Below are positions 22,222 through 29,441 of a stretch of 64,000 nt of DNA, one piece after another. Location of the stretch: NCBI GenBank assembly GCA_036495425.1, contig DASXMW010000226.1, positions 1-64,000 of the forward strand, given 5' to 3'. The DNA is from Bog-532 sp036495425 (GTDB lineage Bacteria; Actinomycetota; Actinomycetes; Streptosporangiales; Streptosporangiaceae). The translations under genes were made by a program, and so were the position numbers. A model generated the notes under the pieces. It had not been told where the DNA came from and did not search any database. It saw only the letters and a list, made by a program, of their open reading frames with translations. The first letter of the stretch is position 1. Each line of letters begins with the position of its first letter.

Positions 22222-23304
22222 ATGACCGAGCAGGCCGCTGAGAAGATCCGGCTCACTTCCCTGTCCCACGGCGCGGGCTGCGCCTGCAAGCTGCCGCTGG
22301 CCACGCTGGACCAGCTCATGGCCACCCTGGGCCAGGGGCCGGGGCTGGCCGGCGCCGCGGGTGACCTGCTGGTGGGGGCGGCCGAGGGGGACGACGCCGC
22401 CGTGCTCCGGCTGGACGACGACCGCGCGCTGGTGCTGACCACCGACTTCTTCACCCCGATCGTGGACGACGCGCGGGACTGGGGCCGGATCGCGGCCACC
22501 AACGCGATGTCCGACGTGTACGCCATGGGCGGCCGGCCGGTCATCGCGCTCAACCTGACCGCCTGGCCTGGGCAGACCCTGCCGGTCGAGCTGCTGGCCG
22601 AGGTGCTGCGCGGCGGCGCCGAGGCCGCGGGGGCGGCGGGGTGCCTGGTGGTGGGCGGCCACACCATCGACGACCCGGAGCCCAAGTACGGGCTGGCCGT
22701 GGTGGGCATGGCCGACCCGGCCCGGCTGATGACCGTGGACCGGGCCCGCGGCGGTGACCAGCTGGTGCTGACCAAGCCGATCGGCACCGGGGTGGTGGCC
22801 ACCGCGCACAAGCGCGGGGCGGCCCCGGACGACGTGCTGGCCGCGGCGGTGGCCGCCATGACCACGCTGAACGGGCCGGCCAGCGAGGCCGCGCTGGCGG
22901 CCGGGGTGCGGGCCGCCACCGACGTGACCGGGTTCGGCCTGCTCGGGCACTTGCACCGGATGCTGCGGGCCAGCGGCGTGGCCGCCGAGGTCTGGGCCGA
23001 CCAGGTGCCGCTGCTGCCCGGGGCGGCCGGGCTGGCCGCGGCGGGCTTCGTCTCCGGCGGCACCAGCGCCAACATGTCCTACCTGTCCGGCGTGACCGAC
23101 ATCGATCCGGACACCGACCCGGACACGGCGGTGCTGCTGCACGACGCCCAGACCTCGGGCGGCCTGCTGATCGCGGTCCCGCCCGCGGACCTGGACCGGC
23201 TGCGGGAGGATCTGCGGGCCCGGGGCACGGAGGCGGCCCTGGTCGGCACGGTCCAGGCCGGGGAGGCGGGCCGGATCGCGGTACGGGCCACCACCCCGGT
23301 GTGA
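22222..23304 (+). CDS. selD: Selenide, water dikinase (selenophosphate synthetase)
   Basis: SelD makes selenophosphate from selenide and ATP, the selenium donor for selenocysteine, selenouridine and selenoneine. The 360-residue protein has the N-terminal catalytic motif SHGAGCACKL: Cys20 is in the position of the catalytic Cys17 of E. coli, and Lys23 is present. GDDAAVL and TTDFFTPIVDD supply Mg-ATP aspartates, and the DVTGFGLLGHL and HDAQTSGGLL blocks are classical. The active residue is cysteine, not selenocysteine (TGC codon). The start ATG has AGAAGGGA about 10 bases upstream. No selA, selB or tRNA-Sec is visible nearby. egtABCD follows on the same strand after 263 bp. Confidence 0.95.
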   Translation: MTEQAAEKIRLTSLSHGAGCACKLPLATLDQLMATLGQGPGLAGAAGDLLVGAAEGDDAAVLRLDDDRALVLTTDFFTPIVDDARDWGRIAATNAMSDVYAMGGRPVIALNLTAWPGQTLPVELLAEVLRGGAEAAGAAGCLVVGGHTIDDPEPKYGLAVVGMADPARLMTVDRARGGDQLVLTKPIGTGVVATAHKRGAAPDDVLAAAVAAMTTLNGPASEAALAAGVRAATDVTGFGLLGHLHRMLRASGVAAEVWADQVPLLPGAAGLAAAGFVSGGTSANMSYLSGVTDIDPDTDPDTAVLLHDAQTSGGLLIAVPPADLDRLREDLRARGTEAALVGTVQAGEAGRIAVRATTPV

Positions 23305-23491
23305 CCGGGCGGACCCTGACCGTGACCGGGCCGGTTCGCGGGCGGGCGTAAAAAGCGGGAATCCGGGTAACCGAGACATCGTTGTTGTCTGAGACCAGCA
23401 CGCGGCCTTCAGAACGGAACCCCGGGTCTGATCAGCATGAGAAACGGCACCGCCCGGTGCGCCTTGTCCGGCGCCGGGCGGGGAGCCCGTT

Positions 23492-23514
23492 TTGTCAGAC
23501 CCTTTTGTTACGTT
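23492..23514 (+). promoter_or_regulatory. RecA-independent DNA-damage-type promoter upstream of egtA
   Basis: TTGTCAGAC (23492-23500), an 8-base spacer, and TACGTT (23509-23514) match tTGTCRgtg-N8-TAnnnT in the core, the spacing and the TANNNT element. The flanking GTTTTGTCAGACCC is identical to the uvrA promoter at 8887-8909 in its own reading direction. A start site about 7 bases past the -10 would give a leader of roughly 45 bases before the egtA GTG. Confidence 0.7.
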
Positions 23515-23567
23515 CGGCCTGAGATGTGCCCGCAGGTGCCTTCCCATGACGAACGAACGGGGGAACC

Positions 23568-24866
23568 GTGACCTGGACTGTTGAATCGTCCGCCGATGGC
23601 GGCCTGACCGAGGAGACCGCGGCCGCGCACGTACACGGCATCGCGTTCAAGACCGGACCGCCGAGCAAGGTCGGCGTTGAACTGGAGTGGCTCGTCCGCG
23701 ACACCCGTGATCCAGCGCTTCCCGTGCCAGCGAAGCGCACGTTCCCGGCCGTGGCCGATCTCACCGCACCAGCCGTTCTTCCCGACCCAGCCGCGCTGCC
23801 CTCCGGGAGCATGCTCACCACGGAGCCCGGCGGCCAGCTGGAACTGAGCTCCGCACCCGCCAGCAGCCTGAGCGAGTGCATAACGGCGGTGCGCGGCGAG
23901 ATGACCACGCTGCGCCAGGCCGTGGATCGCGCCGGGCTCAGCTTGCAGGGCTACGGCTACGACCCGCTCCGCACGCCGCACCGGGTGCTGAATCTGCCCC
24001 GGTACGCGGCGATGGAAGAGTTCTTCGACCGCAGCGGCCCGTGGGGCCGCCAGATGATGTGCAACACCGCCTCGGTCCAGGTCTGCCTGGACGCCGGCCA
24101 GGACACCACGGCCAAGGGCGGCTACCACTGGCGGTGGCGGCTGGCCCACCAGGTCGGCCCGGTGCTGGTGGCCGCGTTCGCCAACTCCCCGCTCCGGCGG
24201 GGTAAGCCGTCGGGCTGGCGGTCGACCCGCCAGGAGGTCTGGGCCCACCTGGACCCGGGCCGGACCCAGCCCCCGCCGGACGGGGACCGCGACCCCCGCG
24301 ACACCTACGCCGACTACGCCCTGGACGCCGAGCTGATGCTGGTCCGCCGGGAGGGCTCGCCGTCCTGGGCGGCACCGCCCGGGGTGACGTTCCGGGGCTG
24401 GCTGCGTGGGCAGGGCGAACGCCGCCCGACCGTGGACGACCTGACCTACCACCTGTCCACCTTGTTCCCGCCGGTACGGCCGCGCGGCCACCTGGAGCTG
24501 CGCATGATCGACGCGCAGCCCGGCGACGACGGCTGGGTCGTGCCCGCCGCCGTGGCCTGGGCCCTGTTCGAGGACCCGGAGGCGGCCGACACCGCCATGG
24601 CCGCGGCCGAGCCGCTCACCAACGGGAACGGCCATCCCGGGCACGCCCCCCGGGCCACGGCGGGTCCGTGGCTGCGGGCGGCCCGGGAAGGTCCGGCCGA
24701 CCCGCAGATCGCGCGGGCCAGCCAGCAGTGTTTCGAGGCGGCCGACGCCGCGCTGGGCCGGGCCAACGCCCCGGCCGCCATCCGCCACTCGGTCGCCGAA
24801 TTCACCGAGCGCTACGTGCTCCGACGCCGATGTCCAGCCGACGATCAACTCGAGGGGAAACATTGA
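23568..24866 (+). CDS. egtA: Ergothioneine biosynthesis glutamate-cysteine ligase EgtA
   Basis: EgtA makes gamma-glutamylcysteine, the sulfur donor for ergothioneine. The 432-residue protein has the GCS2-like ATP-grasp-related fold. Conserved blocks are KVGVELEWLV near the N terminus, QLELSSAPA, the substrate-site segment YGYDPLRTPHRVLN, and MMCNTASVQVCLD, then LELRMIDAQPGD near the C terminus. The GTG start has GGGGGAA upstream. Its TGA overlaps the TTG start of egtB, so the two are coupled. A damage-type promoter precedes it. I see no sign of truncation. Confidence 0.92.
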   Translation: MTWTVESSADGGLTEETAAAHVHGIAFKTGPPSKVGVELEWLVRDTRDPALPVPAKRTFPAVADLTAPAVLPDPAALPSGSMLTTEPGGQLELSSAPASSLSECITAVRGEMTTLRQAVDRAGLSLQGYGYDPLRTPHRVLNLPRYAAMEEFFDRSGPWGRQMMCNTASVQVCLDAGQDTTAKGGYHWRWRLAHQVGPVLVAAFANSPLRRGKPSGWRSTRQEVWAHLDPGRTQPPPDGDRDPRDTYADYALDAELMLVRREGSPSWAAPPGVTFRGWLRGQGERRPTVDDLTYHLSTLFPPVRPRGHLELRMIDAQPGDDGWVVPAAVAWALFEDPEAADTAMAAAEPLTNGNGHPGHAPRATAGPWLRAAREGPADPQIARASQQCFEAADAALGRANAPAAIRHSVAEFTERYVLRRRCPADDQLEGKH

Positions 24867-26230
24867 CCGCGTCACACGACACGCCCACCACCCAGGACAT
24901 GCCCACGCCTCTGGTCACCGCGGAGACCTTGCGGGCCGAGATCGCGGCCGCCCTGACCGCCGCCCGCGAGCGGACGGCCTCGCTCACCGACTGCGTAGAA
25001 GAGAATGACCTGATCCGCCAGCACTCGCCGCTGATGTCCCCGCTGGTGTGGGACCTGGCCCACATCGCCAACCAGGAAGAGCTCTGGCTGCTGCGGGCGG
25101 TGGGCGGCCAGGACCCGATCCACCCGGAGATCGACCCGCTCTACGACGCCTTCGAGCACCCGCGCTCGGAACGGCCCACGCTGCCGCTGCTGCAGCCGCG
25201 GGAGGCCCGCGGCTACGCGGCCGAGGTCCGCGGCCGCGTGCTCGACGTGCTGGAGAAGGCGGCGTTCTCCGGGCGCCGCCTGATCACCGGCGGGTTCGCC
25301 TACGGCATGATCGTCCAGCACGAGCAGCAGCACGACGAGACCATGCTCATCACCCACCAGCTGCGCCAGGGCGCGCCGGTGCTGACCGTGGCCCCGCCCG
25401 CCGCCGCCCCGGCCGACGCGCTCAGCCTGCCGGCCGAGGTGCCGGTGCCGGGCGGCCCGTTCACCATGGGCACGTCGACCGAGCCGTGGGCGCTGGACAA
25501 CGAGCGGACCGCGCACACCGTGCACGTGCCGGCGTTCTTCCTCGACACCACCCCGGTGACCAACACCGCCTACCTGGCCTTCATCGCCGACGGCGGCTAC
25601 GACGACCCGCGGTTCTGGACCCCGGAGGGCTGGGACCACCGGCAGCGGGCCCACCTGACCGCCCCGATGACCTGGCGCCGGGACGGCGGCGACTGGGTGC
25701 ACACCGTGTTCGGGGTGACCGAGCCGGTACCGCCGGCCGAGCCGGTGCTGCACGTGTCCTGGTACGAGGCGGACGCCTACGCCCGCTGGGCGGGCCGGCG
25801 GCTGCCCACCGAGGCCGAGTGGGAGAAGGCGGCCCGGCACGACCCGGCCACCGGCCTGTCCCGCCGGTTCCCCTGGGGCGATGACGCGCCCACCCCCGAG
25901 CGGGCCAACCTGGGCCAGGCCAGCCTGCGCCCGGCCCCGGCCGGCTCCTACCCGGACGGCGCCGCCCCGTGCGGCGCCCGCCAGCTCATCGGCGACGTGT
26001 GGGAGTGGACGGCCAGCGACTTCCTGCCCTACCCCGGCTTCGAGGCCTGGCCGTACCGGGAGTACTCCGACGTGTTCTTCGGCCCCGATTACAAGGTGCT
26101 GCGGGGCGGGGCATTCGGGGTCAGCCCGGCCGCCTGCCGGGCCACGTTCCGGAACTGGGATTACCCGATCCGGCGGCAGATCTTCGCCGGCTTCCGTACC
26201 GCGCGGTCGGCGGCTCCGGAGGCCTCCTGA
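24863..26230 (+). CDS. egtB: Hercynine sulfoxide synthase EgtB
   Basis: EgtB is a mononuclear iron enzyme that joins hercynine to gamma-glutamylcysteine with oxygen. The N-terminal DinB-like domain carries the first iron ligand in DLAHIANQEE and the H-x3-H-x-E motif in QHEQQHDETM. The C-terminal sulfatase-modifying-like domain begins PFTMGTSTEPWALDNE and contains GDVWEWTASDF and the end block ATFRNWDYP. I choose the TTG at 24863 (GAGGGG upstream, overlap with egtA stop), giving 455 residues; an ATG at 24830 is possible. A SenA enzyme would share this fold, and I cannot distinguish SenA from EgtB by eye. Context with egtA, egtC and egtD supports EgtB. Confidence 0.92.
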   Translation: MTASHDTPTTQDMPTPLVTAETLRAEIAAALTAARERTASLTDCVEENDLIRQHSPLMSPLVWDLAHIANQEELWLLRAVGGQDPIHPEIDPLYDAFEHPRSERPTLPLLQPREARGYAAEVRGRVLDVLEKAAFSGRRLITGGFAYGMIVQHEQQHDETMLITHQLRQGAPVLTVAPPAAAPADALSLPAEVPVPGGPFTMGTSTEPWALDNERTAHTVHVPAFFLDTTPVTNTAYLAFIADGGYDDPRFWTPEGWDHRQRAHLTAPMTWRRDGGDWVHTVFGVTEPVPPAEPVLHVSWYEADAYARWAGRRLPTEAEWEKAARHDPATGLSRRFPWGDDAPTPERANLGQASLRPAPAGSYPDGAAPCGARQLIGDVWEWTASDFLPYPGFEAWPYREYSDVFFGPDYKVLRGGAFGVSPAACRATFRNWDYPIRRQIFAGFRTARSAAPEAS

Positions 26231-27090
26231 TGTGCCGCCACCTGGCCTACCTGGGCCCGCCGGTCACGCTGCGGGAGGCCATCATCGACCCGCCCCTTGG
26301 CCTGTACCGGCAGGCCTGGGCACCGCGGATGATGCGCGGCAGCGGCACGATGAACATCGACGGCTTCGGGGCCGGCTGGTACGCCGACGGCGACCCGGTC
26401 CCGGCCCGCTACCGGAACTCCGGGCCGATCTGGGCCGACCCGTCGTTCGCCGACCTGACCCGGGTCACCCGCAGCGGCGCGCTGCTGGCCGCGGTCCGGG
26501 ACGCCAGCGCGGGCACCGAGCCGAGCCCGTCGGCCGCGTCCCCGTTCGGGGCCGACCACTACCTGTTCAGCCACAACGGCACGCTGGCCGGCTGGCCCGG
26601 CACGGCCGAGGGGGTGGCCGCCACGCTCAGCCCGCTGGAGTTGCTGAACCTGGACGCCCGGGTCGACTCGGCCCTGCTCTGGGCGCTGATCCTCAAGCAG
26701 CTCAGGGGCGGGGCCAGCCCGGACGGCGCGCTGGCCGCGGTGATCGGGCTGCTCGACCAGGCCGGCGTGACCGGCCGGTTCAACTTCCTGCTCACCGACG
26801 GCCACGTGATCGCGGCCACCACCGCGGGCCACACCCTGTTCTACCGCCAGGGCCACGACGAGGGCGCCGACAGCGTGACCGTCGCCTCCGAGCCGACCGA
26901 CGAGGACCCGGCCTGGACCGAGGTCCCGGACCGGTCCCTGGTCACCGCCACCGCCAGCGACGTCAAGATGTCGCCGCTGCTGGTGCCACCCGAGGTCACC
27001 GCGGACAGCGCCGAGCGCGTCCAGCACGGCAGTTTCCCCGAAGGCATGGCCGCCACCTCCAGTCCCGACGGAAGGAACCCGAGTAAGTGA
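26230..27090 (+). CDS. egtC: Gamma-glutamyl hercynylcysteine sulfoxide hydrolase EgtC
   Basis: EgtC is a class II glutamine amidotransferase-like enzyme that removes the glutamyl group from the EgtB product. The 286-residue protein begins MCRHLAYLGPP, and Cys2, once the initiator methionine is removed, is the nucleophile. DGFGAGWYADG, the invariant SHNGTLAGWP (asparagine and glycine of the oxyanion region) and the ALLWALIL segment are typical. The ATG overlaps the egtB stop (TGATG), and its own stop overlaps the GTG start of egtD, so all four egt genes are translated together. I count no missing catalytic residue. Confidence 0.92.
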   Translation: MCRHLAYLGPPVTLREAIIDPPLGLYRQAWAPRMMRGSGTMNIDGFGAGWYADGDPVPARYRNSGPIWADPSFADLTRVTRSGALLAAVRDASAGTEPSPSAASPFGADHYLFSHNGTLAGWPGTAEGVAATLSPLELLNLDARVDSALLWALILKQLRGGASPDGALAAVIGLLDQAGVTGRFNFLLTDGHVIAATTAGHTLFYRQGHDEGADSVTVASEPTDEDPAWTEVPDRSLVTATASDVKMSPLLVPPEVTADSAERVQHGSFPEGMAATSSPDGRNPSK

Positions 27091-28079
27091 CGACTTCACT
27101 GCACGTCGAGCGTCGCCTGCCCGCCGATTTCCTGGCCGATTCACTGCGCGCGGACGCGCGGGCCGGGCTGACCGCCACCCCCAAATCGCTGCCGCCCAAG
27201 TGGTTCTATGACGCGGCCGGCAGCGAGCTGTTCGAGAAGATCACCGCCCTGCCCGAGTACTACCCGACCCGGGCCGAGCGGGAGATCCTGCGAGCCGAGG
27301 CGGGCCAGATCGCCGCCGCCAGCGGGGCCGCGACCCTGGTCGAGCTGGGGTCCGGCTCGTCGGAGAAGACCCGGCTGCTGATCGACGCCCTGCGCGCGGC
27401 GGGCACGCTGCGCCGCTACGTTCCGGTCGACGTCAGCGAGCAGGCCCTGCTGGCCGCGGCCAGCGCCCTGTTCAGCGACTACCCCGGGCTGGAGGTGGAC
27501 GGGGTGGTGGCCGACTTCGACGACTACCTGGACCTCGGGGTGGGCGACGGGGCCGAGGATGGTGGCGGGCCGCGGCTGATCGCGTTCCTGGGCAGCACCA
27601 TCGGCAACCTGCTCCCGGAGGAACGGGCGTTGTTCCTGGCCCGCGTCCGTTCCAGCCTGGCCGCGGGCGACGGCCTGCTGCTCGGCACGGACCTGGTCAA
27701 GGACCCGTCGGTGCTGGTGGCCGCCTACGACGACGACGCCGGCGTGACCGCCGCGTTCAACAAGAACGTGCTCGCCGTCCTCAACCACGAACTGGGCGCC
27801 GACTTCGACCTGGACAACTTCGACCACGTGGCCCGCTGGGACCCGGACCAGGAATGGATCGAGATGCGCCTGCGCGCGGCCGGCCCGCAGACCGTCCACC
27901 TGCCCGCCATCGACCTGACCATCTCATTCGGCGACGGCGAAGAGATGCGCACCGAGATCAGCGCCAAGTTCCGCCGCGAGGGCGTGGCCGCCGAGCTGAC
28001 CGCGGCCGGCTTCCGCCAGGAACACTGGTGGACCGATAAAAAGCAGCGCTTCGGCCTGTCCCTGGCCGTCCCCGCCTGA
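27087..28079 (+). CDS. egtD: Histidine N-alpha-methyltransferase EgtD
   Basis: EgtD trimethylates histidine to hercynine using S-adenosylmethionine. The 330-residue protein has PPKWFYDAAGSELFEKITALPEYYP at the N terminus (about residues 31-52), the SAM-binding ELGSGSSEKTRLL, the GSTIGNLLPEE block, and the histidine-binding segment MRTEISAKF with Glu and Ser in their family positions. The GTG start overlaps the egtC stop by 4 bases. It is the last gene of the operon. No egtE (the C-S lyase) follows. Confidence 0.94.
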   Translation: MTTSLHVERRLPADFLADSLRADARAGLTATPKSLPPKWFYDAAGSELFEKITALPEYYPTRAEREILRAEAGQIAAASGAATLVELGSGSSEKTRLLIDALRAAGTLRRYVPVDVSEQALLAAASALFSDYPGLEVDGVVADFDDYLDLGVGDGAEDGGGPRLIAFLGSTIGNLLPEERALFLARVRSSLAAGDGLLLGTDLVKDPSVLVAAYDDDAGVTAAFNKNVLAVLNHELGADFDLDNFDHVARWDPDQEWIEMRLRAAGPQTVHLPAIDLTISFGDGEEMRTEISAKFRREGVAAELTAAGFRQEHWWTDKKQRFGLSLAVPA

Positions 28080-28091
28080 CCATTCCGGCCT

Positions 28092-28112
28092 GGGGGTCCG
28101 CATGGCACCCCC
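28092..28112 (+). terminator. Stem-loop after egtD
   Basis: GGGGGT (28092-28097) pairs with ACCCCC (28107-28112) over a 9-base loop, 13 bases past the egtD stop. No clear T-run follows, so termination strength is uncertain. Confidence 0.4.
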
Positions 28113-28180
28113 GGGCCCGTTTGGTCACGCTTGCGGTGGTGCCGGGTTACGCACCGTCTGCGTAGCCGTCCGAGCATGAA

Positions 28181-28240
28181 GCAATGCATGCCAATTTAAA
28201 GCATTACATGCGTAATCGCAGGTCAGCGGTGCCCTACGGT
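28181..28240 (+). promoter_or_regulatory. Operator repeats and promoter of the GntR gene
   Basis: GCAATGCATGCC (28181-28192) and GCATTACATGCG (28201-28212) are a direct repeat with starts 20 bp apart. The second contains a perfect dyad, ATTAC-atgc-GTAAT (28203-28216). A possible -10 element, TACGGT (28235-28240), ends 8 bases before the GTG start, which suggests a leaderless transcript. The arrangement fits autoregulation by the small GntR protein. Confidence 0.5.
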
Positions 28241-28248
28241 ATGCAGTT

Positions 28249-28506
28249 GTGGTGGATGATCAAGGCCCGGACATTGTGCACGAAGGTCCGAAGACGATCT
28301 ACGCCCAGATCGTGGACTACATCGAGGCGCACATCGAGTCCGGCGACTGGGAGCCTGGCCACCGCCTGCCCTCCGAGCGGGACATGGCCGAAGCCTGGGG
28401 CGTCGCTTACCTGACCATCCGCCGCGCCATGGCCGAGCTGCGCAAGAAGGGCCTGATCGTCAGCGTCCAGGGCCGCGGCACCTACGTGAAGAACCCGGAC
28501 GACTGA
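28249..28506 (+). CDS. Minimal GntR-family DNA-binding protein
   Basis: The 85-residue protein is essentially only a GntR winged helix: TIYAQIVDYIEAHIESGDWE, then LPSERDMAEAWGVAYLTIRRAM and the wing QGRGTYVKNP. No effector domain follows, so it is a short 'HTH-only' GntR member as also found in actinomycete integrative elements (KorSA-like) and chromosomes. No good ribosome-binding site precedes the GTG, which fits a leaderless mRNA. The operator-like repeats at 28181-28216 suggest autoregulation. The target genes are unknown; the EEP gene downstream is one candidate. Confidence 0.8.
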   Translation: MVDDQGPDIVHEGPKTIYAQIVDYIEAHIESGDWEPGHRLPSERDMAEAWGVAYLTIRRAMAELRKKGLIVSVQGRGTYVKNPDD

Positions 28507-28565
28507 CGACCTGGGCTCAGGTCCCTCTCGGCGCTCCGCCACCGGACGCGGTTAGCCTGCCTGAT

Positions 28566-29312
28566 GTGGGCGGAGGCGGGCGGCTGGGCATGCTGCACTG
28601 GAACATTCACTCGTGGCGGGACGACCGGAAACGGCCCAATCGCCAGGCGGTCGAGGAACTGATCCGCCGGACGGGGCCGGATGTGGTGTCGCTGACCGAG
28701 GTGAGCACGCCCTGGGGTGAGCCGGGGCCGCTGGCGGACCTGGCCGGGCGAGTGGGGTACCGCTGGGTGTTCGTGCCCACGCTGGAGTTCCGCGGGACAC
28801 CGGCCACCGAGGGTTACGGGAACGCGCTGCTGACCCGGCGGCCGATCCTCGGCGTGCAGCAGTGGCGGGTGCACTCACCGGAGCGCTACGCCGGCAGCGA
28901 GCCGACCGAGCCGCGGACGGTGACGCTGGCCCGGGTGGACGTGGGCGGGACGCCGGTGTGGGTGGGCAGCACGCACCTGCCCGCCAGCCAGGCGGGCGAC
29001 CGGGCCGTGGCGCTGCGGCGGCTGGCCGGCCAGCTGAAGGGCCTGGAGGCGCCGTGGCTGGTGTGCGGGGACTTCAACACCCCGGCCCGGACCTGGCGGG
29101 ACGACCTCCCGCACGGCGTGACGGTGGCGCCGCGCTGGCGGCGGGCCACGTTCCCGGCCCGCAGACCCGTCCGGGCCATCGACTACGGGCTGGCCTCGCC
29201 ATCGCTGCGGACCCGAGGTCGTGTCCTTAGATCCCATGGATCAGACCACCGGGCGATATGGGTCTCGGCCGGCTGGGGCGGGACTCCCCCGGCCCGGCCG
29301 CCCCGCGCGTGA
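28566..29312 (+). CDS. Endonuclease/exonuclease/phosphatase (EEP) superfamily protein
   Basis: The protein of 248 residues has the EEP fold. LHWNIHSW near residue 10 holds the first metal-binding Asn, DVVSLTEVS the metal-binding Glu, GSTHLPA the catalytic-site His, VCGDFNTPA the Asp-Phe-Asn pair, and GSDHRAIWV the terminal catalytic Asp-His. Family members cut nucleic acids, phosphodiesters or sphingolipids, and the substrate cannot be told. No signal peptide is visible. The start is uncertain: a GTG at 28566 or ATG at 28590 (MLHWNIHSW). It follows the GntR gene with a 59-bp gap and ends at paired palindromes. Confidence 0.8.
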   Translation: MGGGGRLGMLHWNIHSWRDDRKRPNRQAVEELIRRTGPDVVSLTEVSTPWGEPGPLADLAGRVGYRWVFVPTLEFRGTPATEGYGNALLTRRPILGVQQWRVHSPERYAGSEPTEPRTVTLARVDVGGTPVWVGSTHLPASQAGDRAVALRRLAGQLKGLEAPWLVCGDFNTPARTWRDDLPHGVTVAPRWRRATFPARRPVRAIDYGLASPSLRTRGRVLRSHGSDHRAIWVSAGWGGTPPARPPRA

Positions 29313-29322
29313 CCGGGCGGGC

Positions 29323-29381
29323 ACCGGGGCAATATGAACTTTGCTCCGGTCAGGGCCGGGGCGATGTCAACATTGCCCCGG
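29323..29381. terminator. Two adjacent, related palindromes between convergent genes
   Basis: The first palindrome spans 29323-29350, with arms ACCGGGGCAATAT and TTTGCTCCGGT. The second spans 29356-29381, with arms CCGGGGCGATGT and ACATTGCCCCGG and one mismatch. The two share the GGGGCRAT/ATTGCCCC arms, and 5 bp separate them. They lie between the convergent EEP and GH13 genes. They may act as a bidirectional terminator; no T-run is present. Confidence 0.5.
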
Positions 29382-29441
29382 TACCTAGGACCGGGCTGCG
29401 GGCGTAACTGGACAGGCTGGGCGGGGGCGGGCGGCCGCCGG

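Noticed and set aside
23305..23567. tRNA-Sec near selD
   Set aside because: I scanned this gap and the 22045-22221 gap for an extended acceptor stem with a TCA anticodon loop on both strands and found none. It may be elsewhere in the genome.
22222..28079. A complete selenoneine cluster
   Set aside because: Only SelD and an EgtB-like protein are present. No SenB-like glycosyltransferase is adjacent; the GT4 enzyme at 15917-17098 is in another operon on the opposite strand.
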